A stretch of DNA of 32,851 bases from Halorubrum californiense DSM 19288 (GCF_000336875.1 NZ_AOJK01000008.1:41137-73987), one strand, 5' to 3'. Positions 7,658-16,030 are shown, counted from the first letter of the stretch. Translations and numbers: made by a program. The notes: generated by a model from the letters alone, not told the origin.

Positions 7658-8596
7658 ATGGTCTCCCTCCGACCGCTCGCAGCCCTCCCCGTCGTCGGCG
7701 TCGTCGCCGACGGCCGCACGTATCGCCACCTGCTGTACCTGCTGATCGCGCTCCCGCTGGCGTTCATTTACTCGGGGTTCGTCACGTTCGCGCTCGTGTT
7801 CGGACTCGTCTTCTCGGTCGTCCTCGTCGGAATTGGCGTCCTGATCGTCGCGGTGATCGGCTCGCGACTCGTCGCCGGCCTCGAACGATGGCTGTCGAAC
7901 CGCCTGCTCGGCACCGATCTGGTCGCGCCGGACGACCTCCCCGCCGCGGCGGACGACAGCTCTGCGGACGCGACCGCGAGCGTCCGTGCGTACCTCGCGG
8001 CTCCGTCGACGTGGCGGGGACTCGGGTACCTCTCGCTGAAGTTCTGGGTCGCGCTGCTGGCGTTCGCGCCCCTCTTCGTCCTCTCGAACGCGTTGACGCT
8101 CGTCGCCGCCCCCGTCCGGTACCCCTACACCACGCAGTTCGGGGAGGTTGACGGCGAACCGGTGCTGTGGACGGTCGACGCCGCGCCCGAAGCCGCGCTC
8201 GCGACGGCAATCGGCGTCGTCGGCGTCTTTGTCGGTCTCCACCTGACGAACCTGATCGCGGGCGGCGCCCGCCTGATGGCCGTCGGGCTGCTCGACGGCG
8301 ACGCCGGTGCGGGTGCCAACGGATCGACCGATAGCGACGCGGTCGACGGCGGCGTTACCGTCGATCGCGACACGCCCGACGGCGGCACCGCTGACCGCGA
8401 GCCCGGGGCCGAAGAGCGTGCGGAGGCCGACGAGAGCCCGGGAGTCGACAAGAGCCCGGAGGCCGACGAGAACGCAGACCGGGACGGATCGGCCGCCGAC
8501 GGCTTCGAGTTCGACGGCGATCCGACCCCCGCCGATTCGGACGAGCGCCTCGGGGACGCCGACGCCGACGACGCCCGCCGCGGCGACCGCGACTGA
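7658..8596 (+). CDS. Membrane protein with putative sensor domain (PF13796-like)
   Basis: The 312-residue protein resembles the membrane 'sensor' domain found at the N-terminus of some actinobacterial histidine kinases and as a stand-alone protein in haloarchaea. It shows YRHLLYLLIALPLAFIYSGF with two hydrophobic stretches, an ER-type amphipathic link (AGLERWLSNRLLGTD), then WRGLGYLSLKFWVALLAFAPLFVL and one more membrane segment before residue 210. About the last 95 residues form a very acidic Asp/Glu/Ala/Gly-rich tail with no predicted fold. No kinase or output domain is attached, so the signal and partner are unknown. The start is supported by the TATA-like box at 7629-7636. Family assignment is from remembered pattern only. 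Confidence 0.7.
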   Translation: MVSLRPLAALPVVGVVADGRTYRHLLYLLIALPLAFIYSGFVTFALVFGLVFSVVLVGIGVLIVAVIGSRLVAGLERWLSNRLLGTDLVAPDDLPAAADDSSADATASVRAYLAAPSTWRGLGYLSLKFWVALLAFAPLFVLSNALTLVAAPVRYPYTTQFGEVDGEPVLWTVDAAPEAALATAIGVVGVFVGLHLTNLIAGGARLMAVGLLDGDAGAGANGSTDSDAVDGGVTVDRDTPDGGTADREPGAEERAEADESPGVDKSPEADENADRDGSAADGFEFDGDPTPADSDERLGDADADDARRGDRD

Positions 8597-8609
8597 TCCG
8601 CCCGGAGCG

Positions 8610-8617
8610 CTTATTCG
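8610..8617 (+). promoter_or_regulatory. TATA-like box before the first YdjM-like gene
   Basis: CTTATTCG is centred about 26 bases upstream of the ATG at 8639, giving a leaderless start for the two-gene unit 8639-9997. Confidence 0.45.
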
Positions 8618-8638
8618 ACTCCGAGCGTCAGGACGGGT

Positions 8639-9319
8639 ATGACACCGACGCTCGTGAGGGCGGCCGTGGGGGCGCTGCTCGCGGCCGCGCTGCTGGGAGG
8701 TGCGTTCGACCGGCGCGCGGTCGCGGTCGTCGTCGCGGCCGCGCTCGTCCCCTCCCTCGACGCGGCCGCGAGCCTCGCCGTGCCGGGCGCGACGAACGCC
8801 CTCCTCCACGCGGTCTGGGCGCCACTTCTCGTCGGCGGGCTGCTGTACTGGGACACGACGCTGCGCGCCGAATCGACCTTCCGAGACCGGTGGGGTCGCC
8901 GCGGGACGCGGGTCGCGTGGGTCGCGCTCGCGTCGTTCGTCGTCGCCGGAGTCGGTTCGGCGCTGTTCGCCGGCGAGGGCGCGGCGCTCCTGTACCCGCT
9001 GGAGGACGCGCGCTACGTCGTCCGCGGGCGGCTGGTGTTCTCGACGCGGGACGGCGTCGTCCAGACGTTCCTCGCGCTGGGTTCGGAGGGACCAGGAATC
9101 CTACCGCTGGAGCGCGTCGGCGGGGCGGTCGCCGACCCGGTCACCTCGTGGATCAACCCCGACGGGCGGCCCGGCCTCGACCCGGGCGCCGACCGCGAGT
9201 TCCGGGTCGTCGACGGCGGGTGGCAGGCGGTCGTCGTCGCCGCCGCGGCCGCGACGCTCGCCGTCCGGTTCCGGATGGGCGACGAAGACGCGGAGGTCGA
9301 CGGCGGGGTGACCCACTGA
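8639..9319 (+). CDS. Degenerate paralogue of the YdjM-type membrane hydrolase family
   Basis: This 226-residue membrane protein matches the next gene product in layout: a start of the form MTPTLVRAAVGALLAAALLGGAFDRRAV against MPSTIVHAGFALLLATGLLGAYYDRRAL, then a loop, two more hydrophobic segments, and late segments VVFSTRDGVVQTF-like against VFYSTADGFVQTF. The histidines of the partner are missing: His7 is Val, the HRTVGHN segment has become NALLHAVW, and the HGFAHVALDW segment is VVAGVGSALF. It therefore probably cannot bind metal in the same way. It ends with a TGA directly followed by the ATG of the partner, so the two are co-translated. It may be an accessory subunit or a decaying duplicate. 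Confidence 0.65.
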   Translation: MTPTLVRAAVGALLAAALLGGAFDRRAVAVVVAAALVPSLDAAASLAVPGATNALLHAVWAPLLVGGLLYWDTTLRAESTFRDRWGRRGTRVAWVALASFVVAGVGSALFAGEGAALLYPLEDARYVVRGRLVFSTRDGVVQTFLALGSEGPGILPLERVGGAVADPVTSWINPDGRPGLDPGADREFRVVDGGWQAVVVAAAAATLAVRFRMGDEDAEVDGGVTH

Positions 9320-9997
9320 ATGCCCTCGACGATCGTTCACGCCGGGTTCGCGCTGCTGCTCGCCACGGGACTGCTCGGGGCGTACTACGACCGGCGGGCG
9401 CTCGCGGTCCTGCTCGTCGTCCTCGTACTCCCGGAGGCAGACAGCTTCCTCGGGGTGGTCATGGCGGGCGCGCACCGCACGGTCGGCCACAACTTCGTCC
9501 TCCCGGCGGTCGCCGCGCTGGCGCTGTACTACGACACCCGCGTCCGGGAGCGGTCGCTGGTCCGCGAACGTCTCTCGCCGCGGTGGGTCGCGGTCGCGTG
9601 GGTCGCTATCTTCGTCCACGGCTTCGCGCACGTCGCGCTCGACTGGACCCACCTCGACGGGGTGAACGCGTTCTGGCCGCTCCGCGACCGCTTCTTCCAC
9701 TTGGACGGAGAGGTCTTCTACTCGACGGCCGACGGGTTCGTCCAGACGTTCGTCGACGTGCGGGTCGACCCGGAGACCGGGACGCGGACCGTCGACGCGG
9801 GGGCGGGCGGTACCAGCGAGTCGGTCCACGTCAGCAATCCCGTCCAGCCGCGCGACCCCGACGTCGACGTCGAGGAGCCGGTCGACCGGCGGTTCCCGGT
9901 CGCGAACAGCGGGTGGCGGCTCTACCTGATCGGACTGGGGTTGTTCGCGGCCGTCGCCCGGCGGTTCCAAGGCGACGGCGTCGGGGACGGCGACTAA
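9320..9997 (+). CDS. Membrane-bound metal-dependent hydrolase (YdjM/PF04307-like)
   Basis: The 225-residue product has the features of the YdjM family of predicted membrane-bound metal-dependent hydrolases: MPSTIVHAG at the very start with His7, a conserved acidic LPEADSF after the second hydrophobic stretch, the AHRTVGHNF motif, and a later HGFAHVALDWTH motif inside or next to a membrane segment. About four to five membrane segments are visible, and a last one follows an Asp/Pro-rich outer loop near residues 165-195. Substrates of this family are unknown; phospholipase-like activity has been proposed for relatives. The start codon touches the stop of the upstream paralogue, so the pair is an operon. 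Confidence 0.75.
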   Translation: MPSTIVHAGFALLLATGLLGAYYDRRALAVLLVVLVLPEADSFLGVVMAGAHRTVGHNFVLPAVAALALYYDTRVRERSLVRERLSPRWVAVAWVAIFVHGFAHVALDWTHLDGVNAFWPLRDRFFHLDGEVFYSTADGFVQTFVDVRVDPETGTRTVDAGAGGTSESVHVSNPVQPRDPDVDVEEPVDRRFPVANSGWRLYLIGLGLFAAVARRFQGDGVGDGD

Positions 9998-10081
9998 TAC
10001 GGGGCTGAGATCGCGTGACTGCGCCGCCCGTAACATGGTATGACCGCAGGGTAAACGGCTCCGGGACCCTACTCGGACACG

Positions 10082-11686
10082 ATGTCACCCCAACCGGATG
10101 CGGGCCTGTCGGACGCGGCCGAACCGCTCGCCGGGGAGTCGATCGCGGTCGTCGGCGCCGGCTTCGGTGGGCTCTCGGCGGCCTCGTACCTCGCCGACGC
10201 GGGGGCGGACGTGACGCTGTTCGAGCGGAACGAACACCCCGGCGGGTACGCGGGACGCATCGAGCGCGACGGCTTCCGCATCGACACCGGGCCGTCGTGG
10301 TACCTCATGCCGGAAGTGTTCGACCGCTTCTTCGAACAGTTCGGGCGGTCGACCGACGACTACTACGACCTGATCGAACTCGACCCGCTGTACGAGGTGA
10401 TCTGGAAGGACGGCGACCGCGCGTCGATGCCGGCCGACCGCGCGGGGCAGCAGGCGCTGTTCGAGTCGTACGAGGAGGGTGCGGGCGACGTGCTCGACGA
10501 GTACCTCGCGGACGCCGCCGAGGCGTACGAGCTGGGGATGGACCGGTTCGTCTACCCCAGCCGGTCGCGGCTACGTGACATGGTCGATACCGACGTGCTC
10601 CGGTCCGGCCGCGCGCTCCCGAAGCTCCGCGAGATGGACGAGTACGTCGGCGACTACTTCGAGAGCGAGAAGCTCCGGCAGATCGCGGAGTACAAGCTCG
10701 TCTTCCTCGGCGGGTCGCCGTACAACACGCCGGCCATCTACACGCTGATGAGCCACGTCGACATGAACCTCGGCGTCTACCACCCGGTCGGCGGGATCGC
10801 GAGCGTCGTCGACGCGATGGCCGACCTCGCGCGAGAGCTCGGCGTCTCGATCCGGACGAGCGAGCCGGTGACCGCGATCGAGCCGTCGGTCCCGGCCGCG
10901 ACGCCGACGTTCGTCGTCGAGACGGAGCGCCGCGGAGGGGACGGCGACATGGCCGCGACGGCGCCGCAGTCGAGTCGCTTCGACCGCGTCGTGGCGAACG
11001 CGCCCCCGCCGCACGTCGAGCGCGACCTCCTGCCCGCGGGGATCGTCGACCGCGAGTCGTACTGGGAGTCGCGGACGTACGCGCCCTCGGCGTACCTCTC
11101 GTACATCGGCGTCGAGGGCGACGTGGATCTGGACCACCACACGCTGGTGTTCCCGACCGACTGGCGGCCGCACTTCGACGACATCTTCGACGAGCCGGCG
11201 TGGCCGGACGACCCCGCGTACTACGTTCACGTCCCGTCGAAGACGGACCCGGAGGCGGCCCCCGACGGCCACGAGGCCGTCTTCCTCCTCGTCCCGCTGG
11301 CCGCCGGCTTGGACGACGACCCGGAGACGCGCGAGCGGTTCCGCGACGTAGTGTTCGACGACTTGGCGGAGCACGCCGGCGTCGACTTCCGCGACCGGAT
11401 CGTCTTCGAGGAGACCGCCTGCGTCTCCGACTTCCGGCAGCGGTTCAATGCCCCCCGCGGCACCGCGCTGGCGCTGTCGCACACGCTCGAACAGACGGGG
11501 CCGCTGCGCCCCGCTCACCGAGCGCCCGGGGTCGAGGGGCTCTACTACGTCGGGGCGTACACCAACCCCGGCATCGGGATGCCGATGTGTCTGCTCAGCG
11601 GCGAGCACGCCGCCGAGGCGGTCGTCGAGGACGCGACCGGCGGCGGCGTGCTCCCGTCAGTCGTCTCGACGTCGACGCTGCGGTGA
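10082..11686 (+). CDS. crtI: CrtI-type phytoene/carotenoid desaturase
   Basis: The 534-residue flavoprotein has the CrtI pattern: an N-terminal FAD-binding motif (VVGAGFGGLSAASYLADAG), the CrtI-typical ERNEHPGGYAGR and DTGPSWYLMPEVF, the middle segment GGSPYNTPAIYTLMSHVD, the YHPVGGI stretch, and the C-terminal second FAD contact YYVGAYTNPGIGMPMCLLSGEHAAE. Such enzymes introduce double bonds into phytoene on the way to lycopene and the red bacterioruberin pigments of haloarchaeal membranes. Genomes of this group often carry several paralogues, so which desaturation step this one does is not certain. No phytoene synthase, lyeJ or cruF gene is next to it here. The gene converges on the PAS protein gene with only 24 bases between stops. 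Confidence 0.88.
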   Translation: MSPQPDAGLSDAAEPLAGESIAVVGAGFGGLSAASYLADAGADVTLFERNEHPGGYAGRIERDGFRIDTGPSWYLMPEVFDRFFEQFGRSTDDYYDLIELDPLYEVIWKDGDRASMPADRAGQQALFESYEEGAGDVLDEYLADAAEAYELGMDRFVYPSRSRLRDMVDTDVLRSGRALPKLREMDEYVGDYFESEKLRQIAEYKLVFLGGSPYNTPAIYTLMSHVDMNLGVYHPVGGIASVVDAMADLARELGVSIRTSEPVTAIEPSVPAATPTFVVETERRGGDGDMAATAPQSSRFDRVVANAPPPHVERDLLPAGIVDRESYWESRTYAPSAYLSYIGVEGDVDLDHHTLVFPTDWRPHFDDIFDEPAWPDDPAYYVHVPSKTDPEAAPDGHEAVFLLVPLAAGLDDDPETRERFRDVVFDDLAEHAGVDFRDRIVFEETACVSDFRQRFNAPRGTALALSHTLEQTGPLRPAHRAPGVEGLYYVGAYTNPGIGMPMCLLSGEHAAEAVVEDATGGGVLPSVVSTSTLR

Positions 11687-11710
11687 GCGATTCCCCGGGC
11701 GTCGCCCGCG

Positions 11711-12262
11711 TCACCGCGTCGAGTCTCCCCTCCCGTTCGCCGCGTCGAGCGGCTCAGGCTCCTGGACGGCGATCCAGTGCGTGACCGTGCCCGCGTCGCC
11801 GAACAGCGGTCGCAGCGAGACGCGGTTCGCGAACGGGGTGCCGTCTCGCCGCCGATTGCGGAATTCGACGGCGACCCGCGACCACGTCGAGAGCGCCTCG
11901 CGGACGTCGGCGCGGGCGTCCGCGTCGGCGTCGGGGCCCTGAAACAGCCGGGGGTTCCGACCGCGGAGCTCGTCGAGCGCGTAGCCGGTCCACTCGCGGA
12001 ACCAGCGGTTGACGTAGACGATGGGCGTGTCGCGGTACGCCGGGCCGGTGAGCGTGAGTCCGAGGGGGAGGTCGTCGAGCGCGCGGACGCGGTCGACGAG
12101 CATCGCCTCGCGCTCGGTCCGGTCGGCGGGGTGCTCGGAGTCGGCCGGGTCCGAGTCGACATCGAGGTCGTGCTCGTCGGTCAGCGCCGAGACCCGCGTC
12201 CGGAAGGCGCCGCGGTCGGCGTCGATCGCCGCGAGGACGTCGCGTCGGAGCGTCACGCGCAC
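11711..12262 (-). CDS. Single-domain PAS/LOV-like protein lacking the LOV cysteine
   Basis: The 183-residue product has an N-terminal helical part (1-60) and one PAS domain at about 65-170. The domain is of the LOV type: VNRWFREWTGYALDELRGRNPRLFQG carries the GxNCRFLQ-like helix, with Asn103, Arg105 and Gln108 kept but Pro104 where the photoactive Cys would be. The later FANRVSL (Asn146) and the closing IAVQEPE (Gln167) also match flavin-contact positions. No kinase, cyclase or DNA-binding domain is attached. It might bind flavin as a redox sensor, or another ligand, but cannot form the LOV cysteinyl adduct. The start is GTG at 12262; another GTG two codons further in is possible. It sits tail to tail with the carotenoid desaturase gene. 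Confidence 0.75.
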   Translation of the reverse strand: MRVTLRRDVLAAIDADRGAFRTRVSALTDEHDLDVDSDPADSEHPADRTEREAMLVDRVRALDDLPLGLTLTGPAYRDTPIVYVNRWFREWTGYALDELRGRNPRLFQGPDADADARADVREALSTWSRVAVEFRNRRRDGTPFANRVSLRPLFGDAGTVTHWIAVQEPEPLDAANGRGDSTR

Positions 12263-12380
12263 GCTTGGTCGCGCGGCGACAAGCCGCTGTCGGTCGCCAG
12301 CGGCGGGGGACGGCGACGCGGGTCCGACCCGGATCGCGGACGCGGCGTCGGCACCCGATCCGCGGGAATCAGCCGTGGCG

Positions 12381-12388
12381 TTTATTAC
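12381..12388 (+). promoter_or_regulatory. TATA-like box of the lactate permease unit
   Basis: TTTATTAC lies in an AT-rich patch and is centred about 27 bases before the ATG at 12412. Transcription should therefore begin at or next to that ATG, leaving about 95 transcribed bases before the permease start. Confidence 0.55.
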
Positions 12389-12411
12389 ATAGATAATTCA
12401 CATAGACCGAC

Positions 12412-12510
12412 ATGAGTCGACGGAGAAAGTCGGCGGACGGCGCTCGGTTGCTTCGGACCGCGGCGGCGAGGGAACGTCGCGGCCGCGACGCGAGGGGTGA
12501 ACGACGATGA
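12412..12510 (+). CDS. Possible 32-residue Arg-rich leader peptide overlapping lctP
   Basis: An ATG at 12412 opens a 32-codon frame rich in arginine (starts MSRRRKSADGARLL) whose TGA stop shares the bases ATGA with the permease start at 12507. The TATA-like box 27 bases upstream would put the transcript start at this ATG, so ribosomes could enter here without a leader and be handed to the permease. On the other hand the peptide resembles nothing known, and a good ribosome binding site (GAGGGGTGA, 12492-12500) already serves the permease. It may simply be part of a 5' untranslated region. Confidence 0.35.
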   Translation: MSRRRKSADGARLLRTAAARERRGRDARGERR

Positions 12511-14267
12511 CGCTCGGCGCGAGCGCGCCGCTGGCGCTGGTGCCGCTCGTCGTCGTCGCCGCGCTGCTCGTCGGCCTGCTGTGGCCGGCGTCGCGGGCGA
12601 TGCCGGTCGCGTGGCTGGCCGCCGCGGCGGTGGCGTTCCTCGCGTGGGGGATGCCCGTCGAGTGGATCCTCGCGGCCTCGGTCAACGGCGCGATGGCGGC
12701 CGTCGAGATCCTCTGGATCGTGTTGGGCGCGCTGGTGCTGCTGTACACCCTGATGAACTCCGGCGCGGTCGACCGGATCAACGCCGGCTTCGCGTCGATA
12801 AGCGACGACCGGCGCGTCCAGGTCGTGCTGCTCGGGTTCTTCCTCGCGACGTTCATCGAGGGCGTCGCCGGCTTCGGCACGCCCGCGGCCGTCGTCGCGC
12901 CGCTGCTCTTGGCGCTCGGGTTCCCCGCGTTCGCCGCGGTCGTCGCCGCGCTGATCGGCCACGCGGTCGCGACCGTCTTCGGCGCGGTGGGCACGCCGAT
13001 CATCGTCGGATTCGAACAGCCGCTCGACGCGGTCAGCGGGGCGATCACCGGCGGGGGCTTCGAGTCGGTGGGCGCGTACGCGACCGCGGCCGGCGGGTGG
13101 GCCGCCGTGTTCAACGGGCTTCTCGGGCTGTTCATCCCCTTCATCGCGGTGGCGATGGTCGTGTACTTCTTCGGCGCGGTCGACCCCGACGAGCGCTCGC
13201 TCGGGCCGGCGCTCGCGGTGGCGCCGCTGTGCCTGTTCGCCGGGGTCGCGTTCGCGGTGCCGTACGTCGCGGCGGCGTGGTTCGTCGGCCCGGAACTGCC
13301 GTCGCTGATCGCGTCGATGGTCGGCGGCGGCGCCGTCGTCGCGGTCCTGCGAGCCGGCTACCTGCTCCCCGACGAGGAGTGGACGTTCCCGCCCCGCGAG
13401 GCGTGGCCGGACCACTGGGTCGGGAGCATCGAACCCGGCAGCGAGATGGCCGGCGCCGCGGCCGCGACGGGCGGCGGGGGAACGGCCGGTGGGGAAACGG
13501 GCGGCGTCGACGACGCCGAGATGTCGCTGCTGCGCGCGTGGTCGCCGTACGTCGCGCTCGTCGTCCTGCTCATCGGGACCCGCGTTATCGACCCGATCGC
13601 GACGTTCCTCCAAGAGGGGCCGGGGATGACGATCGCCGTCTCCGGCGTCCTCGGCACGACCATCGACGGGGCGATCGGCTGGGCGTACGTGCCCGGGACG
13701 TGGCTGCTCGTCAGCGCGCTGATCGCGGTGCCGGTGTTCGGGATGTCGGCGGACGAGGTGACGAGCGCGTGGCGCGAGGCGGCCGGGAAGATCGTCTCGC
13801 CCGCGGTCTCGCTCGTCTTCGTCATCGCGATGGTCGAGGTGATGCTCCAGACCGCCGCCCACCCCGGCGCGACCGCGGACGGCAGCATGATCGTCGTCCT
13901 CGCGGACGCGACCGCCTCGACGTTCGGCGCCGCGTACCCGCTGTTCGCGCCCGTGGTCGGCACCCTCGGCGCGTTCATCGCGGGGTCGATCACCGTGAGC
14001 AACGTGACATTCGCGGCGTTCCAGTTCGAGATCGCCCGGGAACTCGGCCTCTCGACGCAGCTGCTCGTCGGCGCGCAGACGATCGGCGCGGCGATCGGTA
14101 ACACGATCGCGATCCACAATGTGATCGCCGCGCTCGCGACGGTCGGGCTCGTCGGGAAGACCGGGCGGGTCATCCGGCTGAACCTGCTCCCGGTCGCCTA
14201 CTACGTCGGGGTCGGCGGACTGCTGACGGCGGGGTTCGTCTACCTGCTGTTCCCGACGCTGTTCTGA
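12507..14267 (+). CDS. lctP: L-lactate permease (LctP family)
   Basis: The 586-residue product is an integral membrane transporter of the lactate permease family, with about twelve to fourteen hydrophobic segments. Typical stretches are EILWIVLGALVLLYTLMNSGAV, FIEGVAGFGTPAAVVAPLL and the AVGTPIIVGFEQP segment in the first half, and TVSNVTFAAFQFEIA followed by GAAIGNTIAIHNVIAA near the end. Family members take up lactate or glycolate together with protons. A central Gly/Ala-rich loop (about residues 310-335) looks disordered. A ribosome binding site, GAGGGGTGA, ends 6 bases before the ATG, which fixes the start. A possible leader frame overlaps it by four bases. A 9-base inverted repeat follows the stop. 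No lactate dehydrogenase genes are next to it in this window. Confidence 0.9.
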   Translation: MTLGASAPLALVPLVVVAALLVGLLWPASRAMPVAWLAAAAVAFLAWGMPVEWILAASVNGAMAAVEILWIVLGALVLLYTLMNSGAVDRINAGFASISDDRRVQVVLLGFFLATFIEGVAGFGTPAAVVAPLLLALGFPAFAAVVAALIGHAVATVFGAVGTPIIVGFEQPLDAVSGAITGGGFESVGAYATAAGGWAAVFNGLLGLFIPFIAVAMVVYFFGAVDPDERSLGPALAVAPLCLFAGVAFAVPYVAAAWFVGPELPSLIASMVGGGAVVAVLRAGYLLPDEEWTFPPREAWPDHWVGSIEPGSEMAGAAAATGGGGTAGGETGGVDDAEMSLLRAWSPYVALVVLLIGTRVIDPIATFLQEGPGMTIAVSGVLGTTIDGAIGWAYVPGTWLLVSALIAVPVFGMSADEVTSAWREAAGKIVSPAVSLVFVIAMVEVMLQTAAHPGATADGSMIVVLADATASTFGAAYPLFAPVVGTLGAFIAGSITVSNVTFAAFQFEIARELGLSTQLLVGAQTIGAAIGNTIAIHNVIAALATVGLVGKTGRVIRLNLLPVAYYVGVGGLLTAGFVYLLFPTLF

Positions 14268-14270
14268 CGG

Positions 14271-14302
14271 CGCTCCGGAGGGAACTGCGGCGGTCCGGAG
14301 CG
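14271..14302 (+). terminator. Hairpin after lctP
   Basis: CGCTCCGGA (14271-14279) and TCCGGAGCG (14294-14302) form a perfect 9-base inverted repeat with a 14-base loop, 3 bases after the permease stop. There is no T run after it, so a terminator or RNA-stability role is only likely from position. Confidence 0.4.
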
Positions 14303-14408
14303 GGCCGGCGGCGGTCCGAGCGGATTCGGACTCGGCGCTCGGCCGCGGTACGTTGTCGCTGACTGAAACGAAGGTTATCCGTGTCCGGTCCAGAGGGGAG
14401 GACGACCG

Positions 14409-15953
14409 ATGCGAGACAGCACCGCCCTCGTCGCCGTCGCCCTGCTCGTCGCGCTCGCCGGCTGCGGCGGGCTCGGCGGAGAGCTGTCCGGGCCCGTCGG
14501 AGCGCCGTCGCCGTCGATCGACACCGTCGACGCGCCCGAGTCGCTCGGCCACGACGACCGGGCGACGGTCGCGGCGACCGCGCGGTGGGAGGGGCTGGCG
14601 GACGAGGGCGCCGACTCCGCGGACGGGAGCGGCGACGCCGCGGGCGGGGGGCGTTCCAACGCCACGCTCGACCCGGTTCGGGTGACGGTCCGCGTCGGCG
14701 ACGCGACGCTGCTCTCGGGGAACCGGTCCGTCCCCGCCAACGGAACGATGACCGTCCGGACCGAGGTCGACGCCGCGGCGCTCGATCCGGGCGAACACGA
14801 GATCAGGGTGACCGTCGGAGAGGCCACCGCGACCCGCACCCTCGCCGTCGAGGAGGCCCGGGCGGCGACGTTCGCCGTCTCCGCAATCGACGCGCCCGAG
14901 AGCGTGGACTACGGCGAGGACCTCGCGGTGACGGCGACGGTGACTAACACCGGCGACTTGGCGGGCGAGCAGACCGTCCGGATCCGGTACGGGACCGGTA
15001 CGAGCGCGAACCGGACGGTCGCGCTCGACGGCGGCGCCGAGGCGGCGGTGGCCGTCACGTTCGCGGACGTGCGGTTCGACGGCGGGGACTACCCGGTCGT
15101 CGTGATGACCGCGAACCGGACGCGCGAGCGGCCCGTGTCGGTGGTCCACCCGAGCGCGTACGGGAAGACGACGCTGGCTCTCTATGTCGACGACGAGGCG
15201 GTCGACCGGAACGTCTCGGGCGTCGTCGCGGCCGCGACGGGCTACTGGGAGCGCAACGACGAACGCTACCTCGGCTACCCGGTCGCGTACGAGCGCGTCG
15301 ACGACGCGGACCGGGCCGACATCGTCCTCCGGTTCGACCGCGTGGAGCGGTGCGGCGTCGAGGGCAACGACACGCGCTACTTCGGCTGCGCCGACCTCCT
15401 CGTCGACGAGCCGCGGACGCCGATGACCGCGACCGTCGATCCCCGGATCTCCGACGCGGAGATGAACGCGACGATCATCCACGAACTCGGCCACGTTCAG
15501 GGGCTCGAACCCGGCGAGGAGCCCGCCGGGCTGATGAACGCGACCAGCACGCTCGCGACGCATCGGCCGGTGAAGGTCCACCTGCGCGCCGACGACGGCG
15601 CGGTCATCGGCCCCGTCGAGGACGAGGTGACCGCGGCGCTCGACTACTTCGCGGCGCGCGAGGATGTCGCCGGGAGCGACGGGTTCGCGTGGGAGTTCGT
15701 CGACAGCGCGCGCGAGGCGCACGTCCAGATCACCTACGACGAGCGCGGCGAGGTCTGCTTCGTCGACGACGGGGGCTCCTGTACGGTCGACGGCGAGTAC
15801 TACGGGCAACAGGACGTGCGGCTGGAGGAACTGGACGAGGACGTCGTCGCGTGGCACGTCGGCGCCTCCCTCGCGCCGGTGTTGTTGAAGGAGGTGCCGC
15901 CGGAGCTCACGGGCGAATCGGAGCGGCGGGGGCGGGAGGACTGGCCGGAGTAG
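14409..15953 (+). CDS. Lipoprotein with CARDB-like domain and HELGH zinc metalloprotease motif
   Basis: The 514-residue product has a signal peptide ending in the lipobox ALAGC (Cys19), so it is probably anchored on the outer membrane face. Two beta-rich, adhesion-like parts follow, the second (about residues 160-245, TVTNTGDLAGEQTVRI) resembling CARDB domains. The catalytic-looking part has HELGHVQGL at 358-366 and LMN a dozen residues on, like the zinc motif and Met-turn of metzincin peptidases. The usual third ligand in HExxHxxGxxH/D is not seen at its place: the sequence continues EPGEEPAGLMN. Three cysteines around residues 315-330 and two near 450 could form disulfides. The start is backed by GGGGAGG about 8 bases upstream. 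Substrate unknown; it may be inactive. Confidence 0.7.
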   Translation: MRDSTALVAVALLVALAGCGGLGGELSGPVGAPSPSIDTVDAPESLGHDDRATVAATARWEGLADEGADSADGSGDAAGGGRSNATLDPVRVTVRVGDATLLSGNRSVPANGTMTVRTEVDAAALDPGEHEIRVTVGEATATRTLAVEEARAATFAVSAIDAPESVDYGEDLAVTATVTNTGDLAGEQTVRIRYGTGTSANRTVALDGGAEAAVAVTFADVRFDGGDYPVVVMTANRTRERPVSVVHPSAYGKTTLALYVDDEAVDRNVSGVVAAATGYWERNDERYLGYPVAYERVDDADRADIVLRFDRVERCGVEGNDTRYFGCADLLVDEPRTPMTATVDPRISDAEMNATIIHELGHVQGLEPGEEPAGLMNATSTLATHRPVKVHLRADDGAVIGPVEDEVTAALDYFAAREDVAGSDGFAWEFVDSAREAHVQITYDERGEVCFVDDGGSCTVDGEYYGQQDVRLEELDEDVVAWHVGASLAPVLLKEVPPELTGESERRGREDWPE

Positions 15954-16015
15954 GAGAAAGAAGTGGGAGGAGAGCGGCGCGAGAACTGCTCGAAGACGGA
16001 CCACGTCACAGCGAA

Positions 16016-16030
16016 CTGACACGCTGTCAG
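16016..16030. promoter_or_regulatory. Palindrome upstream of the restriction-modification operon
   Basis: CTGACACGCTGTCAG is a 15-base inverted repeat (6-base arms, 3-base centre) placed 20 bases before the TATA box at 16051. That is where an activator or repressor of the methyltransferase-helicase operon could bind. It is 60 bases after the preceding stop, so a hairpin at the end of that transcript is the other reading. Confidence 0.45.

Noticed and set aside
5768-8809. Minus-strand open frame of about 1013 codons opposite purB and the membrane protein genes
   Set aside because: Low-complexity composition with no domain; purB and the membrane proteins on the plus strand have clear motifs.
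12369-16022. Minus-strand open frame of 1217 codons
   Set aside because: It lies opposite lctP and the lipoprotein gene and codes for low-complexity Arg/Asp/Gly sequence, a usual shadow in GC-rich haloarchaeal genes.
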